Assembly: GCA_900543505.1 (NCBI GenBank)
Contig: UQSB01000077.1
Span: 1 to 6,529, forward strand
DNA length: 6,529 nucleotides
Direction: 5' to 3'
From: an uncultured Collinsella sp.
GTDB lineage: Bacteria > Actinomycetota > Coriobacteriia > Coriobacteriales > Coriobacteriaceae
The notes under the pieces are model-generated. The model was not told where the DNA came from. It did no database searches and saw only the letters and a program-made list of their open reading frames with translations. The position numbers were made by a program, and so were the translations under genes. Positions 1-6,436 of this stretch are shown piece by piece. The stretch's first letter is position 1. Each line of letters starts with the position of its first letter.

Positions 1-36
1 GGGAGGTCACAAGTTCGAATCTTGTCAGGTCCACCA
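1..36 (+). tRNA. tRNA-Ile, 3' part only (cut by window edge)
   Basis: The 36 bases are identical to positions 225-260, the 3' part (variable region, T arm, acceptor strand, CCA) of the complete tRNA-Ile(GAT) downstream. The T arm has the TTCGAAT loop and the gene encodes its own CCA. The anticodon lies outside the window, so the isoleucine identity rests on identity to the second copy; another tRNA with the same 3' half cannot be excluded. Confidence 0.85.
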
Positions 37-47
37 CTTTCTTTCGC

Positions 48-97
48 AATAAACACCCCAGCGAGAGCCGAGTCGCCGCTGGGGTGTTTATTACTGT
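48..97 (+). terminator. Hairpin terminator between tRNA-Ile and tRNA-Ala
   Basis: A perfect 16-bp inverted repeat pairs 48-63 with 77-92 around a 13-base loop. The GC-rich core CACCCCAGCG/CGCTGGGGTG is flanked by an A-rich 5' side and TTTATTA on the 3' side, which is the form of a bidirectional intrinsic terminator. The T tract is interrupted, so termination may be partial. Only 11 bases separate the stem from tRNA-Ala, leaving no room for a separate promoter, so read-through or a processing role is also possible. Confidence 0.6.
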
Positions 98-103
98 CTC
101 CGT

Positions 104-179
104 GGGGGTTTAGCTCAGCTGGGAGAGCGCGGGCTTTGCAAGCCTGAGGTCAGGGGTTCGATCCCCCTAACCTCCACCA
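104..179 (+). tRNA. tRNA-Ala (anticodon TGC)
   Basis: A complete 76-base tRNA with encoded CCA. The acceptor stem pairs GGGGGTT with AACCTCC and contains the G3-U70 wobble, the main identity element for alanyl-tRNA synthetase. The D arm carries TAGCTCAGCTGGGAGAGC, the anticodon loop has TGC at 137-139, and the T arm has GGTTCGATCC. It lies 4 bases before tRNA-Ile and is presumably co-transcribed with it. Confidence 0.97.
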
Positions 180-183
180 TGAT

Positions 184-260
184 GGACCTGTAGCTCAGTT
201 GGTTAGAGCGTCCGGCTGATAACCGGGAGGTCACAAGTTCGAATCTTGTCAGGTCCACCA
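184..260 (+). tRNA. tRNA-Ile (anticodon GAT)
   Basis: A complete 77-base tRNA with encoded CCA. GGACCTG pairs perfectly with CAGGTCC in the acceptor stem; the D arm reads TAGCTCAGTTGGTTAGAGC; the anticodon GAT is at 218-220; the T loop is TTCGAAT. Its last 36 bases match the truncated copy at the window start exactly. The Ile/Ala pair usually sits in the 16S-23S rRNA spacer, but here a terminator follows and no 23S rRNA does. Confidence 0.97.
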
Positions 261-274
261 TCAAAACTGTGAAG

Positions 275-307
275 AGCCCTGGGGCGTTGCCTCGGGGCTT
301 TTTTCTT
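275..307 (+). terminator. Intrinsic terminator of the tRNA cluster
   Basis: An 11-bp stem (275-285 with 289-299, two G-U wobbles, 3-base loop) is followed directly by a run of six T at 299-304, then CTT. This is a strong rho-independent terminator closing the tRNA-Ala/tRNA-Ile unit. Confidence 0.88.
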
Positions 308-336
308 ACCTACTGAAAGTAGTCAAAAAAGCCCCG
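293..336. repeat. 12-bp inverted repeat overlapping the tRNA terminator
   Basis: CGGGGCTTTTTT at 293-304, the 3' arm and T run of the terminator, is an exact reverse complement of 325-336. Between them a small hairpin pairs CTACT (310-314) with AGTAG (318-322), and AAAGTAGT at 316-323 can instead pair with ACTACTTT at 347-354. The downstream arm competes with the terminator stem. It could be a remnant of a duplicated terminator. Confidence 0.6.
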
Positions 337-444
337 TCCCAAATTAACTACTTTGATTTTGTGTGCTGTGCGAAAGATTGGGTAGTATAGCTATTCAATG
401 CGGCGGGCTGCCGCGTGTTAACCGCTACGTACCGGAGGTGTTCC

Positions 445-945
445 ATGGTTCGTGTCGACATAGAGACCATCGTCATGGCCGCCGGTCCCGTGCCATCGCT
501 TATCGTGCTTCGTGAGCGCAGCAGCAAATCGGACTCGCCCGCGCCGCTGCGTTCCCTTTCCATTCAGACTGGTTCGTTTGAAGCTGCTGCCATCAGCCGC
601 GGCATCGATAGCGGCCGCGCCGAGCGCCCGATCACCCATGACCTGTTGCTCGATACCGTTGACGCCCTGGGCGCCAAGCTCGAGCGCATCGAGATCGTTC
701 GCGCCGAGCCGCCGGTGTTCTACGCGACGATCGTCGTACTGGCCGATGGCGAGGAGCGCAAGATCGACGCTCGTCCCAGTGATGCCATTGCCCTTGCCGT
801 GCGCAGCAATGCTCCCATGTTTGTGGAGGACGACATCATGAATCGCCTGGGCACTGTTTCCACCCACGCCGAGGAAGTCGACGACGAGCAGGAGTTCGAG
901 AAGTTCGACGAGTTCGTCCATACGCTCTCCCCCGATGACTTCTAA
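445..945 (+). CDS. Bifunctional nuclease domain (BFN/DUF151) protein
   Basis: A 166-residue soluble protein of the BFN/DUF151 family, a small single-domain family that includes Thermotoga TM0160. Plant members were reported to have RNase and DNase activity; the role in bacteria is not settled. The family signature is clear: an N-terminal strand MVRVDIETIVMAAG, the EA pair at 46-47, RPITHDLL at 61-68, VFYATI at 91-96 and IDARPSDAIALAVR at 107-120, followed by an acidic C-terminal tail. The ATG at 445 is chosen because GGAGGTG (434-440) sits six bases after its core; an in-frame GTG at 415 lacks such a site and would add residues the family does not have. It is the first gene of a + strand block, with its stop codon directly touching the next start. 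Family assignment is firm; catalytic activity is inferred only. Confidence 0.9.
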   Translation: MVRVDIETIVMAAGPVPSLIVLRERSSKSDSPAPLRSLSIQTGSFEAAAISRGIDSGRAERPITHDLLLDTVDALGAKLERIEIVRAEPPVFYATIVVLADGEERKIDARPSDAIALAVRSNAPMFVEDDIMNRLGTVSTHAEEVDDEQEFEKFDEFVHTLSPDDF

Positions 946-1335
946 ATGCGGGGCGTCCAGGTTGCGGAGCGTTCGCTGATGGCCGGCGGCATGTCGGCTG
1001 AGGCGGCCGCCATCGCGCGTGAAGCCCAGATGCGCTCGGAAGCATCCGAGGCGGCCCGCCTCGCCTATGTGACACAGGCCCGCACGCTTCGCGAGCGCCG
1101 CGGCTCGTTTATCAAGATGGTTGTCATCTCCGCCCTTGTCGCGGCAATCTGCTCGCGCCTTCGTGGTACAGTTGGTGCGCTTGGGTTTTCGATCTCTACG
1201 GGCCTGGTGATCTGGGGCGTGGTCGACGCGGTAATGCTGACCAGTCAGATCAAGGTGCTCGACAAGCGTGCGGTGGATATGATGCACGCCCGCGACGCTG
1301 CCGCCAAGATCGCTGCTGAGGCACAAGAACTGTAA
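946..1335 (+). CDS. Small membrane protein with two transmembrane helices, unknown function
   Basis: A 129-residue protein I do not recognise. Residues 1-50 are rich in Ala, Glu and Arg and probably helical. Two hydrophobic segments follow at about 54-71 (FIKMVVISALVAAICS) and 75-98 (VGALGFSISTGLVIWGVVDAV), joined by a short basic turn, then a mixed-charge helical tail at 99-129. The basic residues beside the first segment suggest a hairpin with both ends in the cytoplasm. The ATG at 946 follows the TAA of the upstream gene with no gap, suggesting translational coupling, but it has no ribosome binding site. An in-frame ATG at 979 has CGGAG nine bases upstream and would give a 118-residue protein. 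Its coupling to the BFN gene suggests co-expression; nothing else indicates a function. Confidence 0.72.
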   Translation: MRGVQVAERSLMAGGMSAEAAAIAREAQMRSEASEAARLAYVTQARTLRERRGSFIKMVVISALVAAICSRLRGTVGALGFSISTGLVIWGVVDAVMLTSQIKVLDKRAVDMMHARDAAAKIAAEAQEL

Positions 1336-1365
1336 CGACGCCGGATTCGATGGGAAGGTCTAAAG

Positions 1366-1815
1366 ATGGCACAGGATATGCAGGACGCCGGTAACGTCTC
1401 CGCCGAGCTCGACGCCATGGTGTGTGACCTGATTGGTGCGTTCTTGGACGACCTTGCCGCCGGCGAGAATCCGGGCGTAGTTGTGGCGATCGAGGACGCT
1501 GCTTCCAACCGTTATCTGGCGGCGCTCGATGAGGATGGCGAAGAGGCGTGCCTCGAGGCTGCCACCAACTTTATCTCCGAGCACAAGATGGGTCTTAAGG
1601 ACGAGGGGCTGGGCCGCATCGCCCGTTACGCCATCGGCTACACCGGTTGTGTCGAAATTGACGGCGGCTATCACGACGCCCTGCTCGTGAGCTTCTTCGA
1701 AACCACGCTCGAGAGCGGTTTTTCGGCATACGTGCTGTATGAGGGCATGGGTGCCGGCGATGGTTTTATGTGGAGCGACCCTGAACCTGCAGGTGAGGAA
1801 ACCCCTCTTATCTAA
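1366..1815 (+). CDS. Acidic soluble protein of unknown function
   Basis: A 149-residue protein with many Asp and Glu residues and no signal peptide or membrane segment. I do not recognise the family. The middle part (about 36-120) alternates strands and helices, for example PGVVVAIEDA, NRYLAALDEDGEEACLEAA and ALLVSFFETTLESGF, which suggests a compact alpha/beta fold. The ATG at 1366 is well supported by GGAAGG at 1353-1358, seven bases upstream. The gene begins 30 bases after the membrane-protein gene and ends 117 bases before typA on the same strand, so it is probably the last or next-to-last gene of the BFN operon. Its codon use resembles its neighbours and there is no sign of transfer. Confidence 0.8.
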   Translation: MAQDMQDAGNVSAELDAMVCDLIGAFLDDLAAGENPGVVVAIEDAASNRYLAALDEDGEEACLEAATNFISEHKMGLKDEGLGRIARYAIGYTGCVEIDGGYHDALLVSFFETTLESGFSAYVLYEGMGAGDGFMWSDPEPAGEETPLI

Positions 1816-1932
1816 AATCGCTAAAATAAACGAGTTTTCGGTAAAAGGCTCAATATTCCCGCTGAGCGTTGTATCGCTGGGCGGGCCGCATACGCGTGCC
1901 GTTTGTATATGGATAGAAGATAGGGGAACTAC
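1816..1932 (+). other. Intergenic leader upstream of typA
   Basis: This 117-base gap is more AT-rich than the genes, particularly at 1816-1860. I see no terminator hairpin with a T run, so read-through from the BFN block into typA is possible. The AT-rich part and TTGTATATGGATAG just before the ribosome binding site could hold a promoter, but no pair of -35 and -10 boxes with normal spacing stands out. Confidence 0.35.
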
Positions 1933-3771
<1,839 letters not shown>

Positions 3772-3798
3772 GCGCTGGGGCTTATAACCGCCAATAAG

Positions 3799-3833
3799 AA
3801 AGGGCGTCGACCGCGATGGTCGGCGCCCTTTTT
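3799..3833 (+). terminator. Intrinsic terminator of typA
   Basis: A stem pairs 3799-3812 with 3818-3831 (GGGCGTCGACC with GGTCGGCGCCC, one G-U wobble, plus AAA/TTT at the base) around the loop GCGAT. It ends in five T at 3829-3833. It lies 27 bases after the typA stop. The A run on the 5' side means it could also act on - strand transcripts arriving from the gene at 3901-5046. Confidence 0.9.
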
Positions 3834-3893
3834 GGTGCAAGGGGGACAGGTTCGCTTGCACCACCACAAAGGTGCCTGTCCCCTTTGTGGTGG
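3834..3893. repeat. Palindromic double-hairpin repeat with complementary loops
   Basis: Two adjacent hairpins sit between the convergent typA and the - strand gene. The left one pairs GGTGCAA (3834-3840) with TTGCACC (3856-3862). The right one pairs CCACCACAAAGG (3861-3872) with CCTTTGTGGTGG (3882-3893). The left loop contains GGGGACAGG (3842-3850) and the right hairpin contains its exact complement CCTGTCCCC (3875-3883). The right stem is perfect over 12 bp. It resembles REP-type intergenic elements; I recall similar GGGGACAGG/CCTGTCCCC repeats in other bacterial intergenic regions but cannot confirm that here. No protein is encoded. Confidence 0.8.
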
Positions 3894-3900
3894 TTGGCAG

Positions 3901-5046
3901 CTAGGCGGTGGGGAGTTCCGGCGTATTAGCCGGCTGTTGCGACTTGAGGTGAGCGTTGCGCCAGATGATCTGGATAACATAGCCGAGCGTGAAGACAAAG
4001 GCCACGCCGCTGATGAAATCGCCTACGAGGGGGATTGCCGTAAGTGCACCTGCGATCACGCCGCCGGCGGCCGCCATGGCGTAGCGGTTCTGGCTGTGTC
4101 CGACCATGCGCGCGATCGCGCACCCTGCAAAGGCACTCGACACCAGCGCGATGCCAATAACACCGCACATGAGGGCTCCGGCAAGCGACAGACCAGCGAT
4201 AGAGATAATTAGCAGTAGGACGGCGGGGACGATAGCAATCGTGCCCAGAAGACCGCTCACCCACAGGGGCATGGGGCGCTGGTGGAGCATGCCGGCGGCG
4301 CTGGCGGTTGCGCGCGGAAAGACGAGTTCGAGCAGTAGGGCGACAAAGCAGGCCGAGAGTGCCGCGGCGACGATACCGCCGATGACATCGTTAACGGTGG
4401 AAGTATCCTCGCTCTCGGTGCGGTCGATCTTGAGCGCGCCGACCTCGGCTCCCGCGGCGCGCTCGGGGTCCTCGGAGACGTGCGCGTTCACGGTGCCGGT
4501 GATGTGGGCGTTCTTGCCCAGGATGAGCTTATCGGCCCAAACCTCGACATCGCCCTCGACGGTGCCATCGATAGTCACCGTATCGCCCGCAAGCGCTGCC
4601 GACTTGGTAGAGCCGCGCAGGGCAACCGTCTCGCCTATCGCATAGAAACAGTTGGTGGTGCTGTCGGAATTGAGCACGACATGCTGGCCGGCAACGGTCA
4701 CGCTGCCATCAACCGTAGTCTTGGCAATGTCGATGGTGCGCGCCGCCAAGCGGACGGCGCCGCCCACCGTGCAGTCGCGGATGGAGAGGCTCTCGCCTGC
4801 TGCAATTATGTCGCGGCCGATGGACGCATCGTCCAAGTTGAGGGCCTGACCTGCCCAGTACAGGTCACCTTCGACGCCGGACGAATTGGCGTCATTGTCG
4901 GTCGCAAGTACGTTGCCTGCGGTGTCTGTGCCGGCGAACGACGCCGTGGGAAGTGCGGTGACCGCTAGGGCGACGAGCGCGAATAGGATCGTGATGCGGA
5001 CCCACGCTTTACGGCGCTGGGTCGACGGGAATTGATTACAGGGCAT
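3901..5046 (-). CDS. Secreted/membrane protein with bactofilin-like beta-helix repeats
   Basis: A 381-residue envelope protein of a type often labelled polymer-forming cytoskeletal (bactofilin-like). A signal peptide or anchor lies at about 14-38 (basic RRKAWVR, hydrophobic core, ending PTASFA). Residues about 55-190 form short repeated strand units such as GRDIIAAGESLSI, GSVTVAGQHVVL and GDTVTIDGTVEGDVEVWADKL, as expected for a right-handed beta-helix. A charged linker (190-220) leads to four or five hydrophobic segments at about 221-243, 261-282, 286-310, 322-341 and 343-362. The start is the ATG at 5044-5046, with AAGGA six bases upstream and the signal peptide immediately following; an upstream in-frame start 16 codons earlier lacks this. 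With a signal peptide the repeat domain would face outside, unlike classical cytoplasmic bactofilins. Function is inferred from fold resemblance only. Confidence 0.82.
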   Translation of the reverse strand: MPCNQFPSTQRRKAWVRITILFALVALAVTALPTASFAGTDTAGNVLATDNDANSSGVEGDLYWAGQALNLDDASIGRDIIAAGESLSIRDCTVGGAVRLAARTIDIAKTTVDGSVTVAGQHVVLNSDSTTNCFYAIGETVALRGSTKSAALAGDTVTIDGTVEGDVEVWADKLILGKNAHITGTVNAHVSEDPERAAGAEVGALKIDRTESEDTSTVNDVIGGIVAAALSACFVALLLELVFPRATASAAGMLHQRPMPLWVSGLLGTIAIVPAVLLLIISIAGLSLAGALMCGVIGIALVSSAFAGCAIARMVGHSQNRYAMAAAGGVIAGALTAIPLVGDFISGVAFVFTLGYVIQIIWRNAHLKSQQPANTPELPTA

Positions 5047-5152
5047 AGTGAATCCTTCGTCAGATGCTCGACATACACCTAACAGGGTACCCAACGCGTG
5101 GGCGCTCTAAAAGAACCTCTCGGTTGCATTTCGAAGGGTCGTGCCGTGCTGT

Positions 5153-5842
5153 TTACATTTTACGGTGCAAGAAGCGCGCGATATCTTCTTCGGTGGGGCT
5201 TTTGATGTCAAAGCGCAGCGAGAGCCAGCGCAGACCCATGGTCACGACAACGCATACGACCAGCGCGGCGACATTGCTCATAATGCCGCTCATAACGAGA
5301 CACACATAGCTTGTCGATCCGGCGATGGCGGCGATGGCATAAAAGTTAGTACGTTGGAAAATGCCCGGAACCACGCCCATAAAGCCGTCGCGCAACATGC
5401 CGCCGCCCACCGCGGTGAAAAAGCCCATCATGATGCACACCGCCGGTGCAAAGCCGTAGACCAGCGCCTTGTCTGCTCCAGTGGCGGCGTAGATGCCGAC
5501 CGAGATGATGTCGAGCAGGGGAATGAGTTTTTCGGGCTTGTCGACGATTGCCGGGAAAATATAGATGATGGCTGCCGTGGCAATGGAAAGCGGCAGCGCC
5601 ATTGGCTGGTTGAGGATGTAGACGTTGCCCACCTGCAGCGTCATGTCGCGTAAAAGACCGCCGCCCAAGCCACAGACCACGGCAAGCGCGACCGCGCCCA
5701 CCAGATCGAGCTTGTGCTCGCGCGCGACCAACACGCCCGAGATTGAAGCCGCGACGACGGCGAACATTTCGAGCCAAAACGGGATGGCGACCATGGCATC
5801 TGTGGCGTGTGAGGTAACGGTCATAGCGGCGACGACGGGCAA
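5153..5842 (-). CDS. TRIC/UPF0126 family membrane channel protein
   Basis: A 229-residue polytopic membrane protein of the UPF0126 family (as E. coli YicG/YadS), the bacterial relatives of trimeric intracellular cation channels. The two glycine-rich repeats that mark the internal duplication are present: GLGGGLLRDMTL at 58-69 and AVGGGMLRD at 144-152. About seven hydrophobic segments fill the chain from 18 to 207, and a short charged tail ends it. Length is slightly above the usual 200-220. The start is a TTG at 5840-5842, chosen because AAAAGGA (5850-5856) lies seven bases upstream; the ATG at 5822-5824, six codons later, has no such site. The gene precedes the beta-helix gene on the same strand with a 106-base gap, so the two may be co-transcribed. 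Bacterial members conduct monovalent cations in vitro; the physiological role is unclear. Confidence 0.9.
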   Translation of the reverse strand: MPVVAAMTVTSHATDAMVAIPFWLEMFAVVAASISGVLVAREHKLDLVGAVALAVVCGLGGGLLRDMTLQVGNVYILNQPMALPLSIATAAIIYIFPAIVDKPEKLIPLLDIISVGIYAATGADKALVYGFAPAVCIMMGFFTAVGGGMLRDGFMGVVPGIFQRTNFYAIAAIAGSTSYVCLVMSGIMSNVAALVVCVVVTMGLRWLSLRFDIKSPTEEDIARFLHRKM

Positions 5843-5849
5843 GATGGGG

Positions 5850-5856
5850 TCCTTTT
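5850..5856 (-). promoter_or_regulatory. Ribosome binding site deciding the TTG start of the TRIC gene
   Basis: On the - strand AAAAGGA is followed by seven bases and then TTG. No comparable site precedes the in-frame ATG at 5824, so the rarer TTG start is preferred. Confidence 0.6.
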
Positions 5857-5958
5857 GGTTGCGGGTTTAGACAATGCCCGTACATAGTACATGGTTGGCG
5901 GGCGTGGTGATCCTATTGCTCGGTAAACGGTCGGGACTGGGTGGGGGCGTAGCTGAAT
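5857..5958. other. Upstream region of the TRIC gene, no gene seen
   Basis: No ORF or RNA gene is recognisable here. On the - strand TACTAT, inside a small palindrome GTACTATGTAC at about 5880-5890, could be a -10 element for the TRIC gene, but no good -35 box lies at the right distance. Confidence 0.3.
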
Positions 5959-5963
5959 AGGAG

Positions 5964-6000
5964 GGATGTCCAAATTTTGAGCAGCGCTCAAAATTTATCC
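5964..6000. repeat. Hairpin I of the array
   Basis: AAATTTTGAGC (5972-5982) pairs perfectly over 11 bp with GCTCAAAATTT (5986-5996) around the loop AGC. GGAT (5964-5967) and ATCC (5997-6000) extend it by 4 bp across a four-base bulge on the 5' side. It is much more AT-rich than its surroundings. Confidence 0.85.
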
Positions 6001-6019
6001 GGTCGGCTTACGCCGACCG
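6000..6019. repeat. Hairpin II of the array
   Basis: CGGTCGGC (6000-6007) pairs perfectly with GCCGACCG (6012-6019) around the loop TTAC. It abuts hairpin I with one shared base. Confidence 0.85.
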
Positions 6020-6029
6020 CGCTGCGCTA

Positions 6030-6056
6030 AAAACGCGCCACTGGCGCGTTTTCTTT
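6030..6056. terminator. Hairpin III of the array, terminator-like in both directions
   Basis: AAAACGCGCC (6030-6039) pairs perfectly over 10 bp with GGCGCGTTTT (6043-6052) around the loop ACT. The + strand continues TTTTCTTT and the - strand reads TTTTT after the stem, so it has the form of a bidirectional intrinsic terminator. It would stop + strand transcripts of the array before the tRNA-like 3' end, or back up the terminator of the tRNA-Ser genes. Confidence 0.6.
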
Positions 6057-6124
6057 ACGCTTTGCGCCCTGGCGGGTTCGAATCCCTCCTCCTCCGCCGT
6101 ATTTGCTTGTAAGGGACTCTAAAC

Positions 6125-6152
6125 AAAAAAGCCCCCGTTTTCGGGAGCTTTC
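6125..6152 (-). terminator. Terminator of tRNA-Ser(CGA)
   Basis: On the - strand GCTCCCG pairs with CGGGGGC (one T-G wobble) around AAAA, followed by six T. It begins about ten bases after the CCA end of tRNA-Ser(CGA). Confidence 0.85.
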
Positions 6153-6162
6153 TCAACCAAAA

Positions 6163-6253
6163 TGGCGGAGGAGGAGGGATTCGAACCCTCGTGACCTTAT
6201 ACAGGCCAAACGGTTTTCGAGACCGCCGCATTCAACCACTCTGCCACCCCTCC
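6163..6253 (-). tRNA. tRNA-Ser (anticodon CGA)
   Basis: A complete 91-base class II tRNA with encoded CCA. The acceptor pairs GGAGGGG with CTCCTCC (one G-U wobble) with a G discriminator; the 5' part reads GGAGGGGTGGCAGAGTGG, typical of tRNA-Ser. The anticodon loop is CTCGAAA (anticodon complement at 6217-6219), a long variable arm follows, and the T arm is GAGGG-TTCGAAT-CCCTC. It reads UCG codons. Its last bases before the CA of the CCA end are copied in inverted orientation at 6074-6098. Confidence 0.97.
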
Positions 6254-6262
6254 GCGTGGGGT

Positions 6263-6293
6263 AAAAACAAAGCAGGCTCGAAGGCCTGCTTTG
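6263..6293 (-). terminator. Terminator between the two tRNA-Ser genes
   Basis: On the - strand CAAAGCAGGC (6293-6284) pairs over 10 bp with GCCTGCTTTG (6277-6268), followed by TTTTT at 6267-6263. It lies about nine bases after the end of tRNA-Ser(GGA) and ten bases before tRNA-Ser(CGA), leaving no room for a second promoter, so it probably works partially or serves 3'-end processing. Confidence 0.78.
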
Positions 6294-6301
6294 GAATTAA
6301 C

Positions 6302-6392
6302 TGGCGGAGAGTCAGGGATTTGAACCCTGGAGACGCTTTTGACGCCTACACGATTTCCAATCGTGCTCCTTCGGCCACTCGGACAACTCTCC
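6302..6392 (-). tRNA. tRNA-Ser (anticodon GGA)
   Basis: A complete 91-base class II tRNA with encoded CCA. GGAGAGT pairs with ACTCTCC in the acceptor; the 5' part reads GGAGAGTTGTCCGAGTGG; the anticodon loop is TTGGAAA (anticodon complement at 6356-6358); a long variable arm GCGTCAAAAGCGTC is present; the T arm has GGGTTCAAATCCC. It reads UCC and UCU codons. It is the promoter-proximal gene of the tRNA-Ser pair. Confidence 0.97.
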
Positions 6393-6408
6393 GTTAAATG
6401 CGAAAGTC

Positions 6409-6436
6409 AGTATACACGAGGAACCGCAAAGTGCAA
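6409..6436 (-). promoter_or_regulatory. Probable promoter of the tRNA-Ser genes
   Basis: On the - strand TTGCAC (6436-6431) and TATACT (6414-6409) are separated by 16 bases and lie 16 bases before the first base of tRNA-Ser(GGA). This is a good match to a housekeeping sigma factor promoter, in the expected place. The -35 box overlaps the GTG start of the divergent gene. Confidence 0.6.
6418..6423 (+). promoter_or_regulatory. Ribosome binding site of the partial gene at the right edge
   Basis: GAGGAA lies seven bases before a GTG at 6431. It is what selects this start over the in-frame TTG at 6446, which has nothing comparable at the right distance. Confidence 0.55.

Larger units (their letters stand above)
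5959..6099 (+). pseudogene. tRNA-Ser-like shell enclosing a hairpin array (possible tRNA pseudogene or tRNA-derived element)
   Basis: The 5' end, GGAGGGATGTCC at 5960-5971, matches the first 12 bases of the tRNA-Ser(GGA) gene nearby at 10 of 12 positions and has the acceptor and TG of bacterial tRNA-Ser. The 3' end at 6074-6098 is an exact 25-base copy of the tRNA-Ser(CGA) T loop, T-stem 3' strand and acceptor strand, but ends in CCG instead of CCA. The D and anticodon arms are absent; three hairpins fill the interior, making it about 140 bases instead of 91. The 5' T-stem strand reads GCGGG, giving a C-T mismatch. AGGAGGGAT (5959-5967) can also pair perfectly with ATCCCTCCT (6082-6090). It cannot act as a normal tRNA. 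A decayed tRNA gene invaded by a repeat, or a noncoding RNA with tRNA-derived ends, are both possible. Confidence 0.5.

Noticed and set aside
343..395. A promoter for the BFN gene using TTGATT at 353-358
   Set aside because: The nearest -10-like sequence (TAGTAT at 383-388) is 24 bases away, too far; a promoter here is likely but I cannot place it.
418..1326. A 302-codon open frame on the - strand opposite the BFN and membrane-protein genes
   Set aside because: It overlaps two well-supported + strand genes, resembles no family, and is explained by codon bias.
3834..3893. CRISPR or tandem-repeat array
   Set aside because: The repeated motifs are inverted, not direct, and there is no regular spacer series.
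3832..4212. A 126-codon + strand open frame starting in the palindromic repeat
   Set aside because: It begins inside a structured repeat and runs antisense to the beta-helix membrane protein gene; no ribosome binding site and no recognisable domain.
5141..5653. A 170-codon + strand open frame opposite the TRIC gene
   Set aside because: It is antisense to a clear membrane protein with the family's glycine motifs; its composition (rich in His, Asp, Ala) is that of a shadow frame.
5941..5963. A second tRNA-like 5' half, GGGGGCGTAGCTGAATAGG, before the hairpin array
   Set aside because: The TAGCTGAATAGG resembles a D arm, but there is no matching acceptor strand, anticodon arm or T arm in register; probably chance.
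6191..6397. A 68-codon + strand open frame across the tRNA-Ser genes
   Set aside because: It lies antisense over two complete tRNA genes, a classic spurious ORF.
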